Origin: Strigops habroptila
Taxonomy: Eukaryota > Chordata > Aves > Psittaciformes > Psittacidae
Length of the DNA stretch: 64,000 nucleotides
Direction of reading: 5' to 3'
Assembly: GCF_004027225.2 (NCBI RefSeq)
Contig: NC_044288.2
Span: forward strand, 1,580,719 to 1,644,718
The position numbers were made by a program, and so were the translations under genes. Below the pieces are notes generated by a model. The model was not told where the DNA came from. It saw only the letters and a list, made by a program, of their open reading frames with translations, and ran no database searches. The stretch's first letter is position 1, and each line of letters opens with the position of its first letter. Below, in pieces: positions 37,601 to 49,600 of this stretch.

Positions 37601-40600
37601 GGCTGCTGCCCCGGTGGGTTTGGGGTCACTGGCTGTTCCACTCGGTCTCCAGCTCCGGTTTCCCAGGGCGGAGGCTGCCGCAGCCCCGCGGTGACACGAG
37701 CCTTGGGCTCGGCTCAGGAAACCCGTTTGATTACAAATTCATTGCCAGGTTAATTTTCCCGGCGGCACGGCCCCGGTTTCGCTTTCTGAGGAGTTTGTTG
37801 TTTTCTTGGCAGCCGGCTGAAATCCGGCATCTTCTTGGCCTTCTCCCGTGCCAGTTAATCTCCTGCCTTCATCTGACCTTGTTGCTGCCATGTGCTTTCC
37901 CCAGGGGAACCGGGCTCAGATTTTCCCTGTGGCCAAGCAGCCGCGAGTGGGTCTGTGCTTGTTCGTACAGCATCACGCGTACGCTGAGTTCCTGCTGCTC
38001 CAAAAGAGATGGGTTTAGATGTAATGTGCTGGCCTCGCTGCCGGAGGGATGCGAGGGATCGGAGCAGCATCCAGCCCTGGTGTGTGCCATGGAGCTGGCG
38101 CTGGAGCAGCGCCACAGCTCGTCCCCGTGCCCCGCCGTCGCCGTTTGCTTTCGTCCCATCATGTGATGGTTTCTCCCAGGAGCAGCCCAGGCCGGGGCCG
38201 CCCAAGGTGGCCGGGTGCGATAAGAGATCCAGGGCCACCATCTGCCCTGGCCACCGCGGGTGGAGGCTGTGGTGGGTTGCGGTTCCTCCGGCACCGTCTG
38301 CCCAGGCCTGGGGAGGAGGATGCAGCCGGTTGCTCCTGGGGATGGGGTGGACGCTCCTCCTCTGGCACAACCACTCTATGAGGTGTCCCCCAGGTGGACT
38401 GATGGGTGGTGGGTCCCTGGTGATTTACAGCTATTCCCACCATGACTTTGCAGTGCCAGAGATGGTTTTTGCTCCAGAATGGTCCATCTCACCCCTCCTA
38501 AGAGCATCTGATGGGTTTGGGCCAGGCTGGTGGGATCCAGCAGGTCTGGCACTTGAATGAAGTGGGCAGAGTGATGTTAGCAACTGGGTTATTTCATTTG
38601 TTTTTTGATGGGTATTAAGTTTCTCTGCAGGATTGTGGTCTCCAGGGAACAGAGGTGTTTGGCTCCTGCCTTCCCCTGTTTGGTTGGTTGGTTTTAATCC
38701 CAAATTCCTCTCTGCTGCTGCACACCCGCCTGGCCAGGAGCTTGCAGCAGAGCCAGGGTGAAGCATCAGGTCAGAGCGTGGCACAGACACGGGTAAATCC
38801 CTGGCATGATCCCCGGGAGCATTCACGCTCTGGGCAAGTGAGTGTGGAAGAACCAGGGCCACATGCAGGCACAGGGTGCTCTGGGGGTCCTGCTCCTCAG
38901 CTCTGCTGTCCTTGGGGGACCAGGACCCCCCCATCTTTGCTCCAATGGGGCCAGCTGCTGGAAGAAGCTGCCTGCCCTTCGCCTGCCTCCTGCTCGGCGT
39001 TAATCAGGTTTCACACTGCTTAGTTTGGGACATCTAATGAGATCAGGGCTCAAGGTTGCTGCCTGCCCTCCATTTGCAGAGGGAAACAGGAGAATCGGCT
39101 GCTTCCTTCTCTTTCACCTCCATTTCTTTGCACATCTCCTGTCCTGAGCAGGCTGCGGGGTTGCAGGTCCATGAGCCACCCTCGTGTTCTCACCATAGTT
39201 GAACCCCGGGCTGCTTTGTGGAGGGCACCAAGGGAGCTAAAGAGAGTACACAGCTTCCTACCAGCAGCTCTTTTGCAGGGAGCTGGGGGTGTTCATGGGA
39301 TCATTCCTGGTTGGGGGGGATCTGGCCCCGACACTGCTGTGTGGAGCCTGTGCAAACACGACTCCCAAGCGCGCCCCGAACAAAGCACGGCCAGTTCCCA
39401 CTAGCCTAACGTTTTCCTAGTTCTCCCGCTGCCAAGCAGCCTTTGGTTGGCGTTGGAATAACAAGCCTCTTTGCCGAGACACCGGGCCTTTTGTTAGCTG
39501 CTAGAAAAGGAGTTTTGATGCCCGCCATCCTTCCACCCCCCTTCCCAGCTTTCCTGCTCCCTACACTGCTGCTGTGGGAAGTGCAAAGCTTGGCCATGAG
39601 CAACCGATGTTGATGCCACCACCATGGGGTTCGGCACTGCTGGGGTGCAGCTCCGCACCCCAACGGGATCTGGTCCTTCCAAGAGGGTTGGGGGCTCATT
39701 TGGGATTTTTTCCAGGATTCGGGGCATTTTCTGGTGCTTAGTTCCTGTGAAGGGGGTGGGAGCGGGTGCAGGATGCGGCCGGTGCTCAGGGCTCTGCTGC
39801 TGGGGCTTCCTCAAACCTCGTGGTGGGGTTTTGGTGTGATTTTCGCACGGGTTTCTCCCCTCGCGCTGCCGTCGGGGCGTGCTGGGAATCACGGAGCGGG
39901 TGTTTACCCAGCCATGGAGATGGCGGGATGTGGAGGTGTGTGGCGTTGTCCCGGTGGCCGGAGGGGCAGGGAGGGACCCAGAGATGCCATCGCCTTCCTC
40001 CTCCTCCTCCAGCCTGGGAAAGATGCCACGTCGCCGTGTCAGCACAGGCCCTTGGGAAAGCGAGCAGACGTGTGTGTCCTCTCGCACGTGGGGGTGCGAG
40101 CACGCCTTCCCCCGTGCCCAGAGCTGGGATAATGTTGTTCACTCCCAAAAAGTCGGAGTGTTTTCTGCTGGGAGACCTTTGCATCCCCATCCTCCCCGCC
40201 TTCAGCACTGGCTTCACATCTTCCTCTCACCATGTGCGCCAGGAGCTGCCCTCGCCTCTTAGAATGGTAGAATCATGGAATGGTTTGGGTTGGAAAGGAC
40301 CTTAAGATCATTCAGTTCCAACCCCCTGCCACGGGTTGGAACTGGGTTGCTCCAAGCCCCATCCAGCTTGACCTTGAACACCACCAGGGATGGAGCATTT
40401 ACCACTTCTCTGGGCACCCTGTGCCAGCGCCTCAGCACCCTCACAGGGAAGAACTTCTTCCTTATATCTAACCTGAACTGCCCCTGTTTCAGTTTAAACC
40501 CATTATGGGTTTACGGCCCTCTTGGCCATCTGCCTCCTGATGTGCAGCTTTGATCTGTGCCCTGGTACCCAGCCGCTGCCTGTCCCTGTCCCCTGCTCCC

Positions 40601-43600
40601 TCCTGTCTTCTTGCAGGGTGATGCCACCGGGTCAGCGCTGGCTCAGTGGGGTTTGGTGCTTTCCCGGAGCCCGGGTTGCATGGCCACGAGTTTCATGGCA
40701 TCATGTGGTGAGCCAGCGCAGTCGGCTCCCTGCCAGCGTCCTCGGAGGGGTGACAAACCAGGGCAGGCTTCTGAGAAGTAGGAAGGGATGAAATAATGCC
40801 TGAAATGCTGGTTCAGCATAAACCCAACGGCCTTGCAGTCATCCGTGAGGTTTGTAACACTGGGGAGAAGTGGTGAGATCACCCTGGCCGCCTCTCCAGC
40901 CCGATGCACTCGCTTTGGGGCTGAGAGGGAGGGTTCTAAACCCTGGGAAGTGCTAGAGAGGGTCTGAATGAGGATGGTGTTGGTGAAGCTGGTGCTGGGT
41001 GTGAGGATCCGCTGGGTCCATGGGGTGTGTGTGGGATTGGGACACTTTTGGGGACACATGGAGGGGTGGGCACCCTGCCCATGCTGGGGCAGTGGGGCTG
41101 GCAGTGCTGATGGCCATGGACACCCCTGGGAAAGGTTCTAAATCTGGGCACCAAAAAGGGAGCCCCACCAAGGAAAGGAGTCTTGTGGGGGACCAGGCAA
41201 GGTTCCCTGCTGGTGTGGGAAGGGAAATGGTCTCCTTTTTGGTTATTTTAATGGTTCTTGAGGGCCTGGGTCCTCCTGTTGGCTCCATCCATCCCGTTTG
41301 AGTCGGTGCCGTTGGACAGCCCCAGTTGGGATGTCACATTCCCATAGATCCCATAACTGCTGGGGGATTTCCACTCCTGCTGCCCGGGAGCAGGAGTTAA
41401 TCATTCCCCAGCAGCAGGGCTCAGCATTAAGCTGGGAGCAGGTGGCTCCAGCTCAGCTGTTTGCTTTGCACAGTGAAACCTGGCAGGAATGGCGTTTGCT
41501 TCCAGCCTTACCTCCAACCATCCACCTCTGCCTCCGCCTCCCAGCAGCAAGGTCACCCCGGGGACCCCCCCGCCGCCCCAGAACAGCTCTGTTGGCACTT
41601 CTGTGGGAAGGAAGTCTCTCTTTTTTAAGCTATAGTTGTTATTTTGGTGCCAAGACGTCTGCTGGAAAGGGGAACATCTCCACTCTCATCATCAGCGCTT
41701 CCTTCCCCTGGTTCCTGGGAGTTCAGGCTTTACCGCTGATGGGGTGGGGGGTCCAAGCTTCCCCTGCACCCCTTGTCCCAATCCCCTTGTTTGCTGTGTC
41801 CAGCTGACCTTTAGCAGCGCGGGCAACTCCTGGGCTGGGAGATTTGCAGTTAAACATTCACTTGAGCAGCCTGTTTAGTGCAGACCCTGGTCTGAGGAGG
41901 TCAGCCCTGGGCTAACAAAGCTGCCCTGGACGTTGTGGGTGAAGCCCAGGTTGAACCCCCCCCAGTTCACTGTGCAAACATGGGGGTGATGATGGGGCAC
42001 TCGGAGCCTCAGACCCTTGTCCCCTACCAAAACCCCTGTTTGCACAAACACCAGTGTCCCTGAGGTTGTTTTTTCCAGGACCACGAGGTACGCTGGGACA
42101 AAACGGTCCCAATTTTTCCAGCCCTTTTGCAGCCCTGGAGCTCGGAGGTGATGCCGAGGGGCCGGCACAGCACCCGCGGCCGCTCAGCGATGATGAAAGC
42201 CAGAAGGAAAAGTTTCCCGTAGGGAATGCGCCCGCTGTGCCAGGAGCTGGAGGCACATGGGCAGGGCCCGGCGTCAGGGCCCTCCGCATGGCGAGGGATC
42301 GGCGGCTCTGCCCGCACACGCACGGGGAGGGTGATTCACAGCACAAGGAGAGGTTTGTGCCGGAGCAGAGGAGCTCGTCCCGCAGGGATGCGCTGGGCAG
42401 TGCCGGGAGCCGCGACCTGCCTCCTTCCACCCTTGTGTTTAGTAGCCCAGATCACAAGAAATATCACCTTTGTTCTTGCTTCCCTTTCCCATGGCTGCTG
42501 GCGCCGCGGGCAGGGTGGAGCGAAGCCTCCGCGCCCCGGCAGCTCTGCCCGTGCTTGCCGGCAGGACGGGGATGTGCCGGCAGGACGGGGTGCGCTGGCA
42601 CACGCAGATGCGCTCGGCAGCCGGGGATGGTGTTGCTGAGCTCTGTCTGTCTGTCTGTCCACCCGCAGCAGCGTTTGCTGCTGTTTGCAAGGAGGACGCA
42701 ATGATGGGTTTATACTAAAACAGGGGAAGTTCAGGTTAGATATAAGAAGCTCTTTATTGTGAGGGTGCTGAGGCGCTGGCACAGGGTGCCCAGAGAAGCT
42801 GTGGCTGCCCCATCCCTGGCAGTGTTCAAGGCCAGGTTGGACACAGGGGCTTGGAGCAACCTGCTCTAGTGGAAGGTGTCCCTGCCCATGGCAGGAGGTT
42901 GGAACTGGATGATCTTAAGGTCCTTTCCAGCTCAAACCAACCTCTGATTCTATGTGGGTTTAGCCAAGCTCTGGGTTTTGCAGGGGAAGAGCCATGGTCC
43001 AGGAGGGTTGATCCCGGCTGAGTGTTGGTGCAGGGCATGTGCTTGGTTCCCCAGCTTGGGGCTGGGGTGCAGTGGCTTTGCTGGAACACTGTGCCCCCCA
43101 TGCAGTCCCTGCCGAGGCCTGAGCCAGACTGGGCTCCTTTGGGAGCCCTTGGAGAGTGGAGGGTGATGTGTGTCTGTGATTTACCTGGGCATCCCTGATT
43201 CAAACCCCGACTGACCTGGGCATCCCTGATCCAAAACCCTGATCCACCCCTTCCTTTGCCATTCACAGCAACTGGGATTTGCCCTCAAAACTTTCCTCCA
43301 GAAAGGAGGAAAAAACAACAGAAAGGGGAAAGCATTGCAGAGGAAGCACAGCAGGAAACCTGGCTCCTGTGCTGTGGTTATGAGTTTGTGTGTGCTCAGC
43401 ACTGCTGCTGGATGGGCTGTTTACCCCGCTGTGGGAAGCGGGGTGTCCCCTGCCCAGTGTGGGGTGGTCCCACTCCCTGTTTGGGACAGAGACCCCCCTT
43501 TCTAACACCCCACAGGTCCCTTGGTGCGCTCACAGCCGCTTCTTCCTCATCCAGTGGTGCCTTATGGGGGGGACTGTGAGGGGCACTGACAAGCACCCCC

Positions 43601-46600
43601 TTGGGCACAGGACGGTCCAGGCAGAGCCCTGGGGAGATGCTTCACCCAGGTACGGCAGCAGCGCCGTGCAGTGACACTCTGGTGCTTCCACAGTGCCACC
43701 TGGCTGCCACCTCCCAGGGCTGGGACGTGTGTCCCTTTTGGAGCTCTTGGGGGGCCTTGGTGGCCTCCTGGGGTGCACGGACACCCAGGGGACTGAGGAG
43801 CATCCCGGTGGCATCACCCACCCGGTGCCGGGAAGCGTGTGCCGTGGCCGGCGGCTTCCCCAGTCATATAAGGAGATGCGGGAGCCGGGGCCATGTCGCC
43901 TGAGCATTACTCACCAGGAGGCACATGGTGGGGAGGGACCGGGACCGGCCTCGGCGCCGGAATGCTTGGCCGGAGCCAGGGGTGACTCAGCTCTGGGTGC
44001 TAGGAATGGCTGGAGCGAGTGGGGAGCCGCAGCAGCCCGTGTCCCCCAGCCCATCCCATGGGTACCCTCAAACCCAGGCAGGGCACTGGGGGGAAATAGG
44101 GGTGCTGATGGAGGTGATAACCCCACTTTGGGCCATGCACGGGGCTGCAGAAAGCACTTGGTGAAGCAGGGGGTGCTCTGCAAGGTGGGGATCCCCCCAT
44201 AGGGGGGCACAGCCTCTCTGCTCCCCAAATTCCTGCACAGGCAGGAGATCCGTGGCCTTTCCCCACCCCTTTCCGGGGTGAGGCGACAGTTGTAGCTGAA
44301 ATAGTCGCCTTGCAAGGGACTGAAATGAGCTGTCTGTGTGTTGGGTGTGCAGGGGGGGGCTGGTGGCTGCATCCGGGGCTGGGGGGTCCCAGAGCCCCAA
44401 AAGCTCCCTGCACCCCGGGTCTGCCACGTCCTGTTTGTGGCTGTTATCAGCTTCCTGCAGTGGCAAGAGGCTTGTACTGGTGAGGGAAGCGTGGAAGGGG
44501 GAATGGAGTTAAAGTGAGTGGGATGAAGTGGGGGACCACTGGTGTCCTGGTGCAGATGAGGGATGTATTTATATATATATAAATATTCATTATTTTATGT
44601 ATGTTTACACAGAGATAAAAATATACATGGTTATAGCTATTTAAAGAGTTTCTTTTGCCCAAAGGCTTGCCCAGCTGGGGATGGGGAAAACCAGCTCCTG
44701 CTTTCCAGAGCCTTTTCCGCTGGCACATCCCAGCCCATCACCAGCAGCAGCAGGCAACTACCTTGCAAGGTGCTATTTGCCCCACTCATGGTGGCCCACG
44801 GGCCCATTTATGGTGGCCTCATGCCTCCTGCAGCACTTCCCCTGCCTTAACACAAAGCAGATTGCTTTAGATGAAAGCTATGCTGGGATATTTTTCATCT
44901 GAGCAGGGATGAGGCTCTGGAAAACATATTGCAACAGCGCCGAGCTCCGGGGTAACTGGCTGTGTTTTCCATCACCCATCCCATGGATGATGTCTGGAGG
45001 TGGCGGGTGGTGCAGGTCCCTCGTGGAGCCATAAGTGGTTGGGTCTATCAAGTTTTGCTTGATACAGTTTTCTTGGTGGGCCTGACCAGCTTGTGATGTT
45101 GGGTTTGGGGAGCTGCTCAGGGGGTTTAAATACAATAGAAATCTCTGCTTGCATGTGGGTGACACCCTGGAGGGTTTCACCATCCCACACTGTGGAGCAC
45201 TGGCTGCACTTGAACCTGGTCTCCTGGCTCTCCCCATTAGTAAAGCCTGAACCAGCCTGAGGTTTCTCACCTGAACAGCTTTCCCCTTGCTGCAGCCGAA
45301 CAACCCCCTCTTGTCTGAGCCCTTCTGGGAAGGTAAAGGCCAAAAATGTGTTTAATTCTGTAGAACTTTCTACCCAAAAGTAAGTTTCTTCTCCCAGGAG
45401 CTGGTGGGTGACATGATGGGCTCTGAAGGCAAAATGGGCTTTGTGAGGAGCCTCTTCACCCGCTCTGCTTGTGGTTCAATGGCAAACAGGCCAGGGGACG
45501 TTGCAGCTGTGGCAGGACTCATTGCTCTTGATTTCCCTGAGCTGTTTCTGCACCTTCGCTGCCGGAAACGGTTCTGAACAGAAGTGAAACTGAGAGCAAC
45601 GCCCAGCCCAGCACTGACAGTTGATAACCGGGGTTGGGCTGCAAGGTCTCACCGTGCAAGATGCCGCGGTGGTGGTGGCGAGCGTGGCACCCGGCTGCAG
45701 GAAGGGCTGGGATGCGGATGAGCGTTTGCCTTTTGTGTAGAGCATCTCTTATGGGTATTTCCCCATGTGGGTGTCCTGGCAATTAATACACGGGCATCCA
45801 CGGAGGGGAGGGAAACACTTTTGGGGTACCAACTCCCAGGAGCCCAAGCTGTGTTGCCTTCCCTTGTTGGGCAGTGGGTTTCCTGCAGGCAGATGGGTAC
45901 AGGGTGCCTGCCTCTCCCTGCTGCTGTCCCCTCCATCCCGGCTGACCTTGGTATGTTGGCATCACCAGGCTGCCAACCCTCACCCGTTGGGGTTCATGCC
46001 TCTCCCGAGCCCCCCATGAGGAGCGGGGTGCTGCGGTGATGCTGCACAGCAGCTGCTCCCACCGATCCCACCCTCGCTGGAGCCGCAGCCGCCTTCCAGA
46101 GGGGCTGGGAATGGAAAGTGAGGAGATGACGTCTCCCCCCCGGAGCGGGGGGGGGGGAGGACGGACAAAGTTTGGACGTGTGAACACCAAGGAACGATGT
46201 TGGAGCCGGCCTGACGCTTTCTCCCTCTACCCCCCACCCCTTCTCCCTGAGCTCCCAAATCTCCCTGTTCCCGTCCTGGTGACGCTGGCTGTCCCCAAGC
46301 CCTGCCAGCGCCGGGGCTGCAGCCAGCTGGAGGCAGAGGCACAGGCAGGAAGTTTCGGAAGCGTCTGCAGGCAGCGGTTCACCCTCCCCGTTCCCTCACC
46401 CTCCCGGCGATGCCGGCCTTCCTTGGGAGGAAGAAGTTGGGAGCTGGGCTCGGGATAGCGGGACGGGAGTAGGAGACGATGCCTCTTTTGGAGAGCTCCT
46501 ATCTGCCGCCCGCCGCCTTTATCCTGAGCCACGTCCTGGGCATCGCCGGCGTCCTGTACTGGAGGAGCCGGAGCAGAGAAGGTAGGGGCAGCCCCCGCGG

Positions 46601-49600
46601 GGGGAGAGGCGTAAGATGGCCGGCGGCATTCCCGCATGGAGCACGGCTGGTTCTGCCTCTCCATGAGCTGTGGCAGCAGCACGGGCAGGGATGGACGTGG
46701 CTGGCGGGGAGGAGGATGTGGTGGTGGGGTCCCCGTGCCGGGGGGGCAGAGGTTTTGGTGCCTAAATTTGGTCTCGCCACCCATTCCCGGCCCACGCTGG
46801 GGTGGGAGCGGCTGGGATGGGGGTTGTCCCACTGGGATGGGGGTTGTCTCACTGGGGATGAAGCTGCTTTTTGTCTCGGCGCAAGCCCACGACACGTGGC
46901 TGGTGTTCTGCCTCCCATCTCCTGCCCCTCACCATCTCCATTAGCCACCAGCACGGGCAGGACGCGGCCCCAGAGCTGCTCCCGGCGCTGGCACGGCCTC
47001 GCTGAGCAGCTGGGGCTCACCCTGCCTCAGTTTCCCAAAATAGGGCTCGCACATGACCGCTGCCCGAGGAGGACGAGGATTCGTTACAGGGATGTGCGAC
47101 AGCTCCGGGCCCCAGACGAGCACTCGGCAACTTCTTCTCTGTCCTGACCTCTTTCTCCTGGGATTAGTTTGTTTTCATTCCTCCCTCTGTTTTTCCACCA
47201 GTGCTCGTTCTCGCCTCTGCCTCCACATGGGGCCTTTTCCCTGCATCCGTGACCAATTCCCCCTTTTCTTTCGCTTTTCCCATGCAAAGGAGCGAGGCTG
47301 CAGAGCCTGGGCAGAACGCAGGGACTTTTCCCCAAATATCACTTTGGGATATTCTTCCTTTCTCCTTCAAAACTACTTGGGAGACTGAGTTGCACAACGG
47401 TGCTGCTGTGCAGAAATGCCCCCTGTCACCCAGTAAACCCAGCCTGGCTGCAATTCCTCCTCTTGATCCACTATCCCTTGTCCACTCAATCTCAATGTCC
47501 CTTTGGAAGAACTCCCAGTGCAAGTGTTGCAAGCAGCCAGTATATTCCATATCAGTTTTCCTTCATCACTCCTTCCCGGAAAAGCTCAGGTAATACCCAC
47601 CCCACAGGCACAGCATCCTGGAAGTCGAGGATCATCTCACAGCAGGTTCTGTTGCCCTGTGATGTTCTCCCACCTCTGCCCAGCATCTGCCCGGGGCTCC
47701 TTTGCATCACCACTTCTCAGGTGTCTTCTTCCTCATTCCATATCTGGGTGTTGCGTAGTTTTCCACTGCAGGTATCTCCTGTGCATTCTTCCAGGCTGAA
47801 TCAGGCACCGTTTCCTCTCCCTGTTTTGAAAGGCTCTGTAAATCCTGCCCGGTCTCGGCTCTGTTGTCATGATGGATTATGTCAGCAGTGAGTTGGCAGC
47901 CAGCATATTTGAAATACCTCGTGTTCCTCGGCCAGGCAGGTTCTTTGCATATCCCCCATCTTAAAAGCACCATGTTAAGAAAAAGAAGGCACATTCCCAT
48001 TCTTTGCCTGGAAGGAGTTCAAAGTGAAAGCGATGGGTTTCACACTGAGCATGGGCTTGGAGATGTCACAGGATCCCAGAGTGGTTTGGGTTGGAAAGGA
48101 CCTTAAGATCATCCAGTTCCAACCCCCTGCCATGGGCAGGGACACCTTCCACTAGAGCAGGTTGCTCCAAGCCCCTGTGTCCAACCTGGCCTTGAACACT
48201 GCCAGGGATGGGGCAGCCACAGCTTCTCTGGGCACCCTGTGCCAGCGCCTCAGCACCCTCACAGGGAAGAGCTTCTGCCTCAGAGCTCATCTCAATCTCC
48301 CCTCTGGCAGTCTGACACCTCCTGTATTCCTTCAACTTTAGCAGGAATTAATAAGCAGGAGATGAAAGCTTAGGAGATGCTTCCAGGCTGTATTCCAGCA
48401 GGCTGAAGGAGCTGGTGGGGGACACTGAAAGCCCCCGGCTCACTCCCAAGAATGATGAAGGGCCATCCTGGAGGAACACGGGAGAACCTGGTCCCAGCCC
48501 CGGGCTCCGGTGGGACAGGGGGTGCTTGGCCAGGGTTAGGATTGGGACTGGGACCAGGCTCTTGCAGCAGCAGCCCGAGGCAGGAGGAGGTGACCAGTGA
48601 TGGAATCTGGCAGTGAGTGATGCCAGGGATGATGGAGGAGAGATCCTGGGGGAGCGGCAGCTCCGGGCCGGGCGTGTTGGGAGCTGCCGGGGCCAGGCAG
48701 GCTGCCAGGACAGAGGCTGCTGCAGGCAAACGGGGCAGGGAACTGTCTGTGCAGGGTGCTGTGGTGGTGTAGGAGGGTCCCTGGCACCCGGTGCCGGTGG
48801 GAGCCCTCCCAGTGGTGATGGAAGTGCCTGGGGTCTGTGGGTCTTTCTTCCCACGTCCAGCTGATGCCCCTGGTTTTGGGGGTGCTGGAGACCAGCAATG
48901 GGGCAGGATGGTTTTCCCCATCCCTCCTTGCTAGTTGGGTTCACTTGAGGGACCGACAGTGGGAAAACCTCAAAACCCACCTTCTGCCTCTGCTCCTTGC
49001 TCCTTGCTGCTTCTGGCCCCTCTGCAGGGGTGGAAAGCAGACAGTGCCCCGGTGCCTTTGGGATCCCCATTCCTGGGAATGTGGTAGGCTGTGCCCTGAT
49101 GTACAAGTGGGTGAGGAGGGAATGAAGCCGCACGTGTGGTCCTGCAGAGGTGCAGGCACCATGGAGCATGTCTCGGAGCACTTCCTGGCTGTCCCACAAT
49201 TGGTCCCTATGCCCCCGGGCTGGGCTCTGCCTGGGCAGGGATGGGGATGTCCCAGGTTGGGTTGTTGCTTGGCTCGTCCCGGTTTTTATCTCTGTGAGTC
49301 TGACCTGTCTCGAGAAAGCAGCAACATGAAAGTGCTTCACATCTGGAGCATCCTTACAGCTCCAACAGCATCGGCTGTGCTGGAAGCCATGGAATGGTTG
49401 TGTGGCACTGCTGGCTTGTCTGCGGAGAGGTGCAGGTTTCACCCCTGCTCGCTGCCTGTGGCTGGTGACACGGTGGTTCTTGGTGGCTGGGGTGAGTCTC
49501 TGCTGGACAGGGGAGAGGACAAGCATGGGGGGGTTGCAATGAGTTGCTCATCAAGATGACTCTGGCAAAGATTAGCCAGAGAGAGATAAGCCTGCAATGC

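Noticed and set aside
48348-49526. 392-codon minus-strand open frame inside a MACF1 intron
   Set aside because: No recognisable domain, low-complexity Pro/Ser/His content, and no splice or promoter context.
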